From contig NZ_RCCS01000008.1 in NCBI RefSeq assembly GCF_003664185.1, positions 124,001 to 188,000 on the forward strand: a stretch of 64,000 nucleotides of DNA. Direction: 5' to 3'. The position numbers and the translations under genes are program-made. Below, piece after piece: positions 1 to 9,800 of the stretch. This DNA comes from Tenacibaculum discolor. GTDB taxonomy: Bacteria > Bacteroidota > Bacteroidia > Flavobacteriales > Flavobacteriaceae. The notes beneath the pieces were generated by a model, which was given only the letters and a program-made list of their open reading frames with translations, had not been told where the DNA came from and did not search any database. Within the stretch, counting starts at the first letter, position 1. Every line of letters starts with the position of its first letter.

Positions 1-1
1 A

Positions 2-226
2 GAAGAAGCTATAGTTACAGGAGAAGTCTATTGTGAAGCTAACCTAGAACTACTTGGAGAAGTAAAAGGGATGGTAATAACAAAAAACTTTATAACCAAC
101 CAACAAGGAAGTACTTATATAAATCACATATTAAACGGTAAGATTAACGCAAATAAACTCCCTACACAATATGTAGGAATGAACTTAAACTCTAATAATC
201 AAAATATAGCTAAATGGTTATATTAA
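2..226 (+). CDS. C-terminal fragment of a protein upstream of the pseudopilin genes (partial)
   Basis: An open frame enters from the left edge and stops at 224-226, giving about 74 residues. I do not recognise the family. The visible part alternates short beta-like stretches (VTGEVYCEANLELLGEVKG, then GMVITKNF), which resembles the stacked-strand C-terminal parts of some bactofilin-like or pilus-tip-associated proteins; that is a weak impression. Its end overlaps the next pseudopilin start by 13 bases, so the two are very probably translationally coupled and the protein is likely part of the same secretion/pilus machine. Confidence 0.6.
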   Translation, partial: EEAIVTGEVYCEANLELLGEVKGMVITKNFITNQQGSTYINHILNGKINANKLPTQYVGMNLNSNNQNIAKWLY

Positions 227-555
227 AAAAAATAAAAGCATCGTCGTTGAATGAAGTAATAATAGCAACTATTGTTATTGTTTTAGTTTTTGGTATAGCT
301 ATAGCTATACTTAACAACATTATGCAAAATACAATTCGTAAGAATACTAAAGCGGCAAATTCAAAGCTAAGTGAAATAGTATATCAATATCAACATGCAT
401 TAATTAAACTTCCTTATAGCAATAATGAAGGAGATTGGTTAATTCATATTTCTAAACAAAACAATAATAATTTAAATGAAATTGAATTTGAAATAACCTC
501 TAAAAAAACAAATACAACAGTTTCAAGAAAAATTATTGATTATGAAAAAAATTAA
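214..555 (+). CDS. Minor pseudopilin-like protein (type II secretion / type IV pilus family)
   Basis: The 113-residue protein has the layout of a type IV pilin-like protein: a short basic leader (MVILKKIKA), a segment SSLNEV with the conserved Glu at position +5, and one long hydrophobic helix to about residue 38, followed by a small polar domain. The predicted cleavage is Ala|Ser rather than the usual Gly|Phe, so the site is atypical. The gene overlaps its upstream neighbour by 13 bases and the next pseudopilin by 14, indicating a tightly packed operon. A role as a minor pseudopilin of the adjacent machine is inferred from context. Confidence 0.75.
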   Translation: MVILKKIKASSLNEVIIATIVIVLVFGIAIAILNNIMQNTIRKNTKAANSKLSEIVYQYQHALIKLPYSNNEGDWLIHISKQNNNNLNEIEFEITSKKTNTTVSRKIIDYEKN

Positions 556-991
556 AGCTTTTACATTAACTGAGCTTCTTGTAGTAATGGTTGTATCAAC
601 TATAGTGATATCTTTAGCTTTTTTAGTATTAACAATGATTCAAAAACAAACACAAAGCATTAAAATCAACTTAAACAAAAAACAAACCATAGAAAATTTA
701 GACAAGGTACTATGGAAAGATTTTAATGAAGCTAATACTGTTTTTTTTAAGAAAGAACTTCTTTCTTTTGAAAAAGAGTTAGATACCATAACATATACTT
801 TTCAGGAAAAAGTAATTATCAGAAAAAAAGATAGCTTTTTAATTCAAACTAATAATAAAACTTTCTTTTTAGATGGTTTGAAAGTTATAAATGGGCCTAT
901 TGACGCCTTAAAATTAGAATTTGAAAACACTTACAATAATCAGAAATTATTTGTAAACAGAGTAAAAAGTGCTTCATTTTATATAAATTAA
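542..991 (+). CDS. Minor pseudopilin-like protein with prepilin-type N-terminus
   Basis: The protein starts MKKIKAFTLTELLVVMVV, a classic prepilin N-terminus with cleavage expected between Ala and Phe, Glu at +5 and a hydrophobic helix of about 22 residues. I chose the ATG at 542 because the in-frame upstream alternative is TTG and would lengthen the leader needlessly. The C-terminal 110 residues form a small polar domain, as in GspI/GspJ-type minor pseudopilins. It overlaps the previous gene by 14 bases and is followed by the GspF gene after 3 bases. Confidence 0.85.
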   Translation: MKKIKAFTLTELLVVMVVSTIVISLAFLVLTMIQKQTQSIKINLNKKQTIENLDKVLWKDFNEANTVFFKKELLSFEKELDTITYTFQEKVIIRKKDSFLIQTNNKTFFLDGLKVINGPIDALKLEFENTYNNQKLFVNRVKSASFYIN

Positions 992-994
992 AGA

Positions 995-2119
995 ATGGGA
1001 TTTCAAATAGAAAACATTAAAGAATCTAAAGAAAAAACTTTTGATTTTGATAAGTTATTAAAAAAAGAAATAAACTTATTTGGAAAATCATTTTCTAACA
1101 AAAAGAAAGAAAGTTTTTACACAGAGTTGTATGTACTTTTACAAGCTGGACTGGAATTAAAAGATGCATTAGAGTTAATTTCAAAAGAGCAAAAAAAAGA
1201 AACAGACGAACAGTTAATTGAATCTATTATTGAAAAACTTATTTCTGGAAAAAATTTTTCAGAAGCTTTACAAGAAAAAAAGCTTTTCTCTACTTATGAA
1301 TATGTTTCAATTCAAATAGGAGAAAGAACAGGAACTCTAAATAAAGTTATAGAAGAATTAGGTAATTATTTCAAAAAGAAAAATGAGCAGAAAAGAACTG
1401 TTTTAAACGCTCTCTCCTATCCTATTATAATTCTTACAACTGCATTTTTAGCTGTAGGCTTTATGTTACAATTCGTAGTACCTATGTTTGCTGATATTTT
1501 TAAACAAAATAATGTTGAACTTCCTTGGATTACTACTAAAATTATAATGATTTCAAACTTTTTCAAAAACTATTACTGGGTTCTATTTTTAGTAATTGTA
1601 ATTACAGTAGTTTTAAGAAAGTTTTTCAAAAATACACTATGGTATCAAAGAATTAGTTCTAAAATAATTTTAAGACTACCTTTTATTGGTGAATTTGTAA
1701 AAAAAGTAAAGGTTGCTCAATTTACACAAGCACTCTCTTTACTTATAGGTGCTAAAGTTCCTTTATTAAATGGCATTCAACTTACACAGAAAATGATTAA
1801 CTTCTATCCCTTGCAACAAGCCTTAAACAATATAGAAAATGACATCTTAGTAGGAAAAACATTATCAGAAAGCATAAAAAAACATTCTATTTTCGATTCA
1901 AAAATGATTTCTTTAACTAAAGTTGCAGAAGAAACAAACCAAAATCAGGTTATTTTTGAGCGATTGACAACCCAATATAATAAAGATGTAGAGTATAAAT
2001 CAAAAATGTTAAGCACAGCTTTAGAACCATTAATTATTTTAATTTTAGGAATAGTTGTAGCTACAATACTTATAGCTATGTACATACCAATGTTTAAGTT
2101 AAGTACCGTTATAGGTTAA
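995..2119 (+). CDS. gspF: Type II secretion / pilus inner-membrane platform protein (GspF/PilC family)
   Basis: The 374-residue protein has the duplicated T2SSF architecture: an N-terminal cytoplasmic helical domain (about residues 35-135, including LYVLLQAGLELKDALELIS), hydrophobic segments near 140-165 and 190-210, a second domain (about 240-340) repeating the pattern FTQALSLLIGAKVPLLNGI, and a C-terminal membrane helix ending in AMYIPMFKLSTVIG, close to the family consensus end. It couples the assembly ATPase to pseudopilin polymerisation in the inner membrane. It follows the pseudopilin genes after 3 bases, and its last four bases overlap the end of the opposing pseudopilin gene. Confidence 0.95.
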   Translation: MGFQIENIKESKEKTFDFDKLLKKEINLFGKSFSNKKKESFYTELYVLLQAGLELKDALELISKEQKKETDEQLIESIIEKLISGKNFSEALQEKKLFSTYEYVSIQIGERTGTLNKVIEELGNYFKKKNEQKRTVLNALSYPIIILTTAFLAVGFMLQFVVPMFADIFKQNNVELPWITTKIIMISNFFKNYYWVLFLVIVITVVLRKFFKNTLWYQRISSKIILRLPFIGEFVKKVKVAQFTQALSLLIGAKVPLLNGIQLTQKMINFYPLQQALNNIENDILVGKTLSESIKKHSIFDSKMISLTKVAEETNQNQVIFERLTTQYNKDVEYKSKMLSTALEPLIILILGIVVATILIAMYIPMFKLSTVIG

Positions 2120-2526
2120 TCCTTTACTATTTCCTTTAAATTTTTGTCTTGGTCTACTTCCCAAATATTAAAAACTCCATCACCGTCAAAATCACTAACA
2201 GCAGTTGCTCTAGCTTTAAATGAGTTATTTGTAGCTTCAATTATTTCATAGCTATAATAAGCTGTTCCTCCTTGGTTAATATTTTTAGGAATAATAAAGT
2301 CTACCTCATTAAAATCATTTGAATATTTTGAGTGTAAGTAGAAATAGCTTTTTTGCAATCCATACAAATGGTTTAGTTGAACTTTAGCTTCAATGCTTTT
2401 AGCTTTTGAAATTTGTGGCATTAAAGAAGGTAATGCTATTAAAATAAGAATTCCTATAATAACTAAAACAACTAAAAGTTCCTGTAAGTTATAAGCATCT
2501 ACCTTTTTTGAAAATTTCAATTTCAT
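2116..2526 (-). CDS. Major pseudopilin-like protein (GspG/PilA type), opposite strand to the rest of the cluster
   Basis: Reading on the minus strand from ATG at 2526 gives 136 residues; a TTG at 2550 would add eight residues and is less likely. The N-terminus has a basic leader, a predicted Ala|Tyr cleavage followed by NLQELLVVLVIIGILI, Glu at +5 and the long alpha-1 helix. Near the C-terminus DFDGDGVFNIWEVD is an acidic Ca-binding-like loop, as in GspG-type major pseudopilins. The gene is convergent with gspF (4-base overlap) and divergent from the lipoprotein-secretin operon, so it has its own promoter; independent, stronger expression would suit a major subunit. Confidence 0.88.
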   Translation of the reverse strand: MKLKFSKKVDAYNLQELLVVLVIIGILILIALPSLMPQISKAKSIEAKVQLNHLYGLQKSYFYLHSKYSNDFNEVDFIIPKNINQGGTAYYSYEIIEATNNSFKARATAVSDFDGDGVFNIWEVDQDKNLKEIVKD

Positions 2527-2575
2527 CTCTGTTTTTTTGATTTTTGTCAAAAGTATTAAAAATGAAATAATTCTT

Positions 2576-2583
2576 TACATTTG
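2576..2583 (+). promoter_or_regulatory. TAnnTTTG -7 element upstream of lipoprotein-secretin operon
   Basis: TACATTTG matches the Bacteroidetes sigma-A -7 consensus and lies 22 bases before the ATG at 2605. Transcription would start near 2590, which excludes the TTG at 2581 as the start codon. I did not find a convincing -33 TTG at standard spacing. Confidence 0.5.
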
Positions 2584-2604
2584 CCTCTGAAATTTAAAGT
2601 TTTT

Positions 2605-2958
2605 ATGAAAAAGAAAGTATTGATGCTTCTCTCTGCATTAGTTTTAACAAATTGTGAAGCCATATTCGTTGAGAATATTTCAGATAAAAAAATCACCATT
2701 GTCTCTCCTGCTAATAAAGTTAAGCTAGATGATCCAGAAATAGTTTTTTCATGGAATAAACTGGATGACGTAGACGTATATCACTTAAAAGTTATTACCC
2801 CAAACTTTAGTAACATTACCAAAACTGTACTAGATACAGTGATTGCAAAATCTTTATTCTCAAAAAAACTAAGCTCTGGTGATTATGAGTGGAGTATTAT
2901 TGGAAAAAACTCCGAGTATCAAACACAAGAAACTAGAAGCTCTTTTACTATAAATTAA
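2605..2958 (+). CDS. Small lipoprotein in the secretion cluster (possible pilotin-like role)
   Basis: The start at ATG 2605 gives 117 residues: MKKKVLMLLSALVLTNCEAIF is a signal peptide with a lipobox ending in Cys. The mature part looks like a single beta-sandwich (TIVSPANKVKLDDPEIVFSW, later SGDYEWSIIGKNS), as in FN3/Ig-like domains. No named family is recognised. It sits 12 bases upstream of the secretin gene, the place where an outer-membrane lipoprotein assisting secretin assembly would make sense; that role is inference only. Confidence 0.8.
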   Translation: MKKKVLMLLSALVLTNCEAIFVENISDKKITIVSPANKVKLDDPEIVFSWNKLDDVDVYHLKVITPNFSNITKTVLDTVIAKSLFSKKLSSGDYEWSIIGKNSEYQTQETRSSFTIN

Positions 2959-2970
2959 TTATTAAATATT

Positions 2971-5049
2971 TTGAAAAAGAAATTACTCCTATTTTTTTTA
3001 TTATCCAGTTCTATCCTTTTTTCACAACAAACAAATAATAGAATATCCAAACTGAAACATACGTTAGACAGTTTACAAACAAAAATCCCAGGACTTACTA
3101 AAAAAGTTGATTTTAGTGTTAACAATATTGAGCTTCCTGTCTTCATAAGGTCAGTAGCAAATACTCATAAAGTAAATGTAAGTATTGGTCCTGAGCTAAA
3201 TAATTTTTCTTTATCTCATAATTTTTCGGATGCTACTGTTAGCAACATATTTTTGTATTTATGCAAAGAGTATTCTTTAACAATAGAACCTTTAGGAAAT
3301 ATTCTATCAATAAAAAAACACTCTCGTAAACCTATTTTTAAAACAAAAAATATACCTGTAGAATATGATTCAACTATTGATAAATTCTCTATTGAATTAA
3401 ACAACGATACGTTGTCTGTTGCTTTTAAAAAAATAACCGATGTAACAGGTAAAAACTTAGTGTATTCTATTGGTTTAGGGAATAAACGGATATCTGGTTA
3501 TATTCAAGGAAAAACTTTTGAAAGTGCAATAGATAAATTAGCTTTTTCGAACAATTTGTTAGTTACAAAAACAAAAGACGATTATTACTTATTTGAAGAA
3601 GCTTCTACTATATCAAACACAGTAAGCGTTAAATCAAAACAAAGACCAAGAAGATATCGAAGTTCTAACTTTTTTTATCAAGTAAACGATACGATAAATA
3701 AAATTATAAGTGTTGATTTTGAAAACACTGATATAGCTTCAATTATTAAAAATATTGGTTATGATTTAAATGTTGGAATTTTCACAAACACTTCACTAAC
3801 AACGATAGGAAAAGCTTCTATAAAAACAGACAGTATAACCTATGACAGGTTGTTATATAAGTTATTAGAAGACACTCCTTACACATATAAAAAAGAAGAA
3901 AATTTATACTTTTTAGGAAAAAGAGAGCAGGCTTCTTTAAGGAGTGTGGTAACTGTACCTTTATTACATAGGTCTATTGAGATTATGGCTGCCCCGATGA
4001 ATAACAGGAATCAATTTAGCTATAATACTTCTTCTTTCAATCAAAATACAAGTAATAACAACTATGCCCAAAACTATAATAGGGATGGCTTTAACAATCA
4101 ACAACAAACTATAAATACAAGAAACAATAATAGATCTTTCAATACTTATAATAATAAAGCAGAAGCTTTAATTAATATTCTACCAAAGGAGATAATAAAT
4201 GATTTAGAAGTAAAAACAGATATTGAAAGAAATAGTTTTATAATAAGTGGAGATGCTCAAAAAATAGAGAAGTTTAAATCTTTTATTAAGGAAATTGATA
4301 AGCCTGTACCTGTTATTCTCATAGAAGTAATGATTTTAGAAGTAAATAAATCTGCAACAGTTGAAACAGGGGTTGAATTAGGCTTAGGTGAAAAACCTGT
4401 TAACAATACTGGTCAATTATTCCCTTCCGCTGATGTAACACTTGGAGCAACTACTATTAATAAAATCATAGGAGGGTTTAATGGTTTTGGTTCACTAAAT
4501 GTAGGTAAAGTAGTTCCTAATTTTTATGCAAAGATCAATGCTATGGAGGCTAATGGAAATATTAAAATTCGTTCTACCCCTAAACTATCAACTTTAAACG
4601 GACACAAGGCTGTTTTATCAAATGGAGAACGTTCTTATTACGCTATTACAAGGAGAGATATTATAGGTTCTCAAAACCCTCAAACAACTGAAATTAAAAA
4701 TTATGTTCCTATTGACGCTGATTTATCTATAGCTATAAAACCCTTGGTAGCTGGAGATAATCAAATTACAATGAGTATTAATGTAGTCCAGTCAAGTTTT
4801 AACGGAAAGAGAATAGACAAAGAGGCTCCTCCAGGAATGAACTCTAGAGAGTTTACATCTATCATTAGGGTTAAAGATCAAGATGTAGTAATATTGGGTG
4901 GGTTGGAAGAAAACTTAAAAAATGATTCGGGTTCTGGAGTTCCATTGTTGTCCAGAATACCAGTAATAAAATGGTTGTTTAGTAAAAGAAAACGTATTGA
5001 CTCTAAAAAAAAGTTATCTGTTTTAATTAAACCTACAATCATTAAATAA
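2971..5049 (+). CDS. gspD: Outer-membrane secretin (GspD/PilQ family)
   Basis: The start codon is TTG at 2971, giving LKKKLLLFFLLSSSILFSQ, a clear signal peptide; no ATG fits. The 692-residue protein has an STN-like N-terminal region (about 45-110), further N-domain repeats to about 330, an Asn/Gln-rich linker (about 345-395), an N3-like segment (VKTDIERNSFIISGDAQKIE), and the secretin core with PVILIEVMILEV, RSTPKLSTLNGHKAVLSNGE, VVILGGL and GVPLLSRIPVIKWLF. The family forms the outer-membrane multimeric gate of T2SS/T4P machines. Its stop overlaps the next ATG by one base (TAATG). Confidence 0.95.
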   Translation: MKKKLLLFFLLSSSILFSQQTNNRISKLKHTLDSLQTKIPGLTKKVDFSVNNIELPVFIRSVANTHKVNVSIGPELNNFSLSHNFSDATVSNIFLYLCKEYSLTIEPLGNILSIKKHSRKPIFKTKNIPVEYDSTIDKFSIELNNDTLSVAFKKITDVTGKNLVYSIGLGNKRISGYIQGKTFESAIDKLAFSNNLLVTKTKDDYYLFEEASTISNTVSVKSKQRPRRYRSSNFFYQVNDTINKIISVDFENTDIASIIKNIGYDLNVGIFTNTSLTTIGKASIKTDSITYDRLLYKLLEDTPYTYKKEENLYFLGKREQASLRSVVTVPLLHRSIEIMAAPMNNRNQFSYNTSSFNQNTSNNNYAQNYNRDGFNNQQQTINTRNNNRSFNTYNNKAEALINILPKEIINDLEVKTDIERNSFIISGDAQKIEKFKSFIKEIDKPVPVILIEVMILEVNKSATVETGVELGLGEKPVNNTGQLFPSADVTLGATTINKIIGGFNGFGSLNVGKVVPNFYAKINAMEANGNIKIRSTPKLSTLNGHKAVLSNGERSYYAITRRDIIGSQNPQTTEIKNYVPIDADLSIAIKPLVAGDNQITMSINVVQSSFNGKRIDKEAPPGMNSREFTSIIRVKDQDVVILGGLEENLKNDSGSGVPLLSRIPVIKWLFSKRKRIDSKKKLSVLIKPTIIK

Positions 5050-6230
5050 TGCTTAAAGATTGGTTTTTATATAATAATAGATTTTGTGCTGTAGAACACA
5101 CTTTCAATCCTCAAGGAGAAGAAAGTTACTATTTTCTACAGTTAAAGAAAAAAGGAAAAGAGCTTCTATTAGACAGCAAAAAAACTTTTTCTACTCATAA
5201 AGAACTTATTAGTTTTCTCAAGGAATCTAAACAACAACAAATTGTTTTAGTTTTTAATAACCTACAAGTTTTAACTAAAAATATAAACAAACCTGAAAAT
5301 TATCAAAATATATTTCAATTAGCATACCCTAATTTAAATAGTACAGAATTCTATTATCAATATAAAAAAACTAATGATAATATATTTTTAGCAGTAACAA
5401 GAAAGTCATACATTGATAATTTAATTGAGCTATATTCTTCTAATCAAATTTCAGTTTTAGACTTCTCTTTAGGAAACCTATCAGTTTTTGAAATTGCTAA
5501 TTTATTTCAGACAACGGAAGTTACTACGTCCAATTCAAAAATACTTATTGAACACGAAAAAGTAATTAATATCACCCCAAAACACTTCAATAATAAAAAT
5601 TATGATATCAATGGTTTGAACATTAACAATAATAACCTTTTATCTTTAGGTATTATTATAAGTTTTTATTTAAAGACTAATTTTTACCATACTAAAACTC
5701 ATTTCAATAGCTTTAAAAATAAAGTGATTTTTAATAAAGGCTATAAAACAGCTCTGAGCTTTTGCCTTGTAATATTATTTATTAATTTTTTGTTTTTTAG
5801 TTCTTATTATAAAAAAATTACAGAATTAAACAGCTACATAGAAATAAATAACAGTACTAAGGAAAATCTAAAGTTATTGAATAATGAAGTAATAGAAAAA
5901 GAAAAATTATTGAATCAAATTCAAAATCACTCCTCAATAAGCATTGCTAAATATATAGATGAGATTGCTTATACTACACCCAATACAATATTACTGACAG
6001 AATTGAATTATCAACCTTTTTTAAATACCATTAAAGAGAAGAAAGAAATAAAGAACGAGTTAAAAACAATAAGAATCAGTGGTAATTTTAAATCCAATTC
6101 AGATATTAGTAATTGGGTAGATATAATAGAGAAACTTACTTGGGTTAAAGAAGTTTCTAAATTAGAAATAGAAAACACGAGACAAACTTCAAAATTTCAT
6201 TTTTCAATAATTATAAAAAATGAGTTATAA
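5049..6230 (+). CDS. GspL/PilM-PilN-like assembly protein
   Basis: This 393-residue protein has a soluble N-terminal part (about 1-230) of the size expected for a PilM/GspL cytoplasmic actin-like domain, one membrane segment at about 233-252 (SFCLVILFINFLFFSSYY), and a periplasmic part with a short coiled coil and a PilN-like C-terminal fold (about 290-393, including ISGNFKSNSDISNWVDIIEK). GspL and PilN link the ATPase to the periplasmic ring. Sequence similarity is low, so the assignment rests on topology and position between the secretin and the next gene, which it overlaps by 11 bases. Confidence 0.7.
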   Translation: MLKDWFLYNNRFCAVEHTFNPQGEESYYFLQLKKKGKELLLDSKKTFSTHKELISFLKESKQQQIVLVFNNLQVLTKNINKPENYQNIFQLAYPNLNSTEFYYQYKKTNDNIFLAVTRKSYIDNLIELYSSNQISVLDFSLGNLSVFEIANLFQTTEVTTSNSKILIEHEKVINITPKHFNNKNYDINGLNINNNNLLSLGIIISFYLKTNFYHTKTHFNSFKNKVIFNKGYKTALSFCLVILFINFLFFSSYYKKITELNSYIEINNSTKENLKLLNNEVIEKEKLLNQIQNHSSISIAKYIDEIAYTTPNTILLTELNYQPFLNTIKEKKEIKNELKTIRISGNFKSNSDISNWVDIIEKLTWVKEVSKLEIENTRQTSKFHFSIIIKNEL

Positions 6231-6741
6231 AAAGAAAAATATCATTCTAATTATTTCTTTCTTGACATTATTGAGTTTCATATATGTGTTCAACGTTTCT
6301 AAAACATTGAGCTACAAAAAAAAACTCAGTGATTTACTACAAGAAAAAGAAAAAATTAATAATAGTACTGTTGAACTAAAACTACTTAAAGAAAAATCGA
6401 TATACTTAGACTCAATTTTAAAACAAGAAAACATATCTGTTACTAACTCTTTTCAACAAATTATTCTAAAAAAAATAAATGAATTCAAAAAAGAAAACAA
6501 AATTGAACTAATTGAATTCAATACGTCTATAAATGTCATAGATAACAACATGAATGTCCAACTATATCCTTTAATTTTAAAAGGAAGTTTTAATAAATTA
6601 TTATCTTTTTTAAACTATATAGAACAACAGGGATCGGGAGAAATTAAAAATATTAATTTTTATAAAAAGAAAGATTATAAAACAAGTAAAAACTATCTAC
6701 TTCTAAAAATACAATTAAAAAAAATTGTTACAAAAAACTAA
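6220..6741 (+). CDS. GspM/PilO-like assembly protein
   Basis: The 173-residue protein has a short cytoplasmic start (MSYKKKN), one membrane helix (about 8-24), a Lys/Glu-rich coiled coil (about 30-70) and a C-terminal ferredoxin-like domain (about 80-170, with VQLYPLILKGSFNKLLSFL). This is the topology of GspM/PilO, which pairs with GspL/PilN in the inner membrane. The gene starts inside the end of the GspL-like gene (11-base overlap), so expression is coupled. It is the last machine gene before the RHS genes, 64 bases away, with no terminator-like hairpin between them. Confidence 0.72.
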   Translation: MSYKKKNIILIISFLTLLSFIYVFNVSKTLSYKKKLSDLLQEKEKINNSTVELKLLKEKSIYLDSILKQENISVTNSFQQIILKKINEFKKENKIELIEFNTSINVIDNNMNVQLYPLILKGSFNKLLSFLNYIEQQGSGEIKNINFYKKKDYKTSKNYLLLKIQLKKIVTKN

Positions 6742-6805
6742 AAACCATACTTTTACAAACGATAAAAGAAAAAACAAATTGCTAATTTAATTTCTATTAC
6801 ATTTT

Positions 6806-9800
6806 ATGAAAAAAACTATGTCAAGCGTCGTAATGATGCTCTTTTGTGTATGGGGGTATACACAAGAATTACCAAATATTATTCCACCTTCACCAACAAG
6901 TTATGAATTAGGGAAGTATGGTCAAATTCCAATAGGAATGTTCACAGGCACTGCGAATGTTAACATCCCTTTTTTTGAATATAAAACAAAGAACCTCTCG
7001 CTTCCTATTTCTATTTCTTATAATTCGAATGGAATAAAAGTTGATCAAATAACTTCCTCTGTAGGGTTAGGGTGGAGTCTTAATGCAGGAGGGGCTATAA
7101 CAAGGATTATTCGTGGACTACCTGATTCATATTACGATTATGCAATGTATGATGTACCTCCAGATGTAACAAATAGTAACAACCTTCAATTTCTTTATAA
7201 TGCAGCAGAAAAAGCTATTGATACTGAACCAGATATATATATGTTTAATTTTATGGGGCAGTCTGGGCAGTTAATATTTGATAAAAACAAAAAGTTTTAT
7301 ACCACTACAATATCGTCTTTAGATGTAAAATATAATTCAGAATCTAATGAATTTGAAATAATAGATTCTAAAGGAGTTAAATATTTTTTTTCAGATAAAG
7401 AGTATTCACAGAGTAGAAGCGAAAAAGTGGGAGGAGATTTAAGTAGTTATACCCCTAGAGGGGTTACAGCTTGGTATCTATCTAAAATCATGCATCCTCT
7501 TGGTGACGAAATAGAGTTTATTTATGAGAATAAATCATACCACTACACGCAAGGTATTTCAGAAAATTATAGTATCATAGACGAAACAATAGATTTAGGT
7601 TGTTTAAGTAATGGTGTTTCTTGTCCAGATCCAAGAGTATACAATACATTTCATCAACTTTTTAGTTCACAAGCTTTAAACTTAGTTGAAATCAAAGCTA
7701 AAAGCCCCTCTTATGGTAAAGTTAATTTTGATTTTAATTTTCAACACCCAGAAATATCAGGATATATGTTGCTTTCTAGTTTTAGAGTTTTAGATGCTTC
7801 TAATAAAGAAATAAAGAAATTTGATTTAGTTTATGATGTAACATCAAATTCTAGGGTTTTTTTAACAGGTATAAATGATATAAATCCTAAAAAAAAGTAT
7901 TACTTAGAATATATAAGCAAAGAAGGGTTGTGCAAACGTAATTCTTTTAGTCAAGATTACTGGGGGTATTATAATGGAAAAATAAATACCCATTTGGTTC
8001 CTAAATTAAGTAACAGTTCCTTTGGAAATATTGGAGCAGATAGAACTCCTGATTGGAGTTATGCTAAAATGGGTTTGTTAAAAAGAATAACATATCCTAC
8101 CAAAGGTTTTTCAGAGTTCGTGTACGAACCTAATTCATGTTTCGGTAATCCAGAAACCACTTTTGAAAAACGTTATATTCCGGAGGTAAAGCTTACTCCT
8201 ACAAGTTCAGTAAACGAAAGTAGTATAACATTTATTACTCCAAAAAATTTAACAACATCTAATGATTATCCAATTGAACTTAATTTTACATCTATCTTAA
8301 GACCAATACAGGATCAAATGCAATGTAATAATCAATTATCTAAAGCTTATTTAGATATTATAGATATTCAAACAAATGCTAAAATCTACACTTTCCATAT
8401 TTCAGAATTAAATTCTAGTTTAACAACAGAGATTAATCTACTCCCAAATAAAAATTATAACATTGTTATTTCTTCTGATGGGTGCAAAGGAGTGAGAGCG
8501 TCACTAAGTTATTATATAGAGAATACAAAAGCAGGAGAGAATAAAAATGTTGGAGGTTTTCGAATACAAGAAATAATTACTAATAGTGACAGTAAAAAAG
8601 AATCTACTTTTTATTACTATAGCAAATTAGATAGTTTGAATGTTTCATCAGGAGATAATACTTATGAAGGATATTATATATCTAAAAGTAAGAGCAGATT
8701 GGGATGTAGCATAGGATGTTCTTCAACCGATTGTATTTATAAAATATTAAATTCTAGTAGTATAACACCTCTTTTTAATACAGGAAATAATACAACTTTT
8801 TATAAATATGTAACCGTAAGTAAAGGTTCTTTAGATTTTAAATATGGTGCAGAACAATATGAATATATTATAAATAAAGATATCCCAGCAAAGTATATAT
8901 TAGGAGAATTTACTTTTTTAAGGAACAACAAATGGACCAATGTAGGATGGAATCATGGATTAGTAAAACAAAAAAAAGTTTTAAAAAAAGACTCTAAAGG
9001 AAGCTTTATAACTCTCAAAGAAAACACATATAATTATACTTTAGATAAGCGTTTAGGAAAAAAGATGAATAGTTATATAGTAAATAAGCTTTATGAACCA
9101 ACTTGTTTACATGGAGATGCTAGAGACCTTGAACAGTTTGAGGTTATCTATTATACAGTTAATGCATACTGGCATTATTTAAGTTCTTCTGAGGGAAAAA
9201 TATTTAATCACAAAGGTGAAAATCCAATAATTATTAAAACAAATTATTTTTATGATAACCCAAGTCATTTACAACAAACAAGAGTAGAAACGACTAACAG
9301 CCAAGGCGAAGTACTAAAAACCGAGACCAAGTATGCGCATGATGTAAATGACCAACGATTAATAGATGAACATCGTATTGCAGAACCATTAGAAGTAAAA
9401 AGGTATAAAAAAAATACTTTATTATCTTGGCAAAAAACGGTTTATGATAGTATTCACAATCCTTCAAACCTATACTTACCAAGTAAAGTTCAAACCTCAA
9501 AGGGTTCACAAGCTTTAGAAGACCGAGTAGTTTATCATAAATATGATGACAAGGGTAATCCTGTGGAAGTAAGTAAAGCAGATGGTACTCATATAGTTTA
9601 TATCTGGGGGTATAATGAAACACAACCCATAGCTAAGATCGAGAACGCCAAGCTTTCTGATATTTCTCTAGCTACAATTTCAAGTCTTCAAAGCTTGTCT
9701 AATCAAGACAATGATACATGTAAAGACTCAGAATCTTGCAATGAGAAAAGTTTAAGAACAGCATTAAATAATTTAAGAAGTTTGCCGTCATTAACCAATG

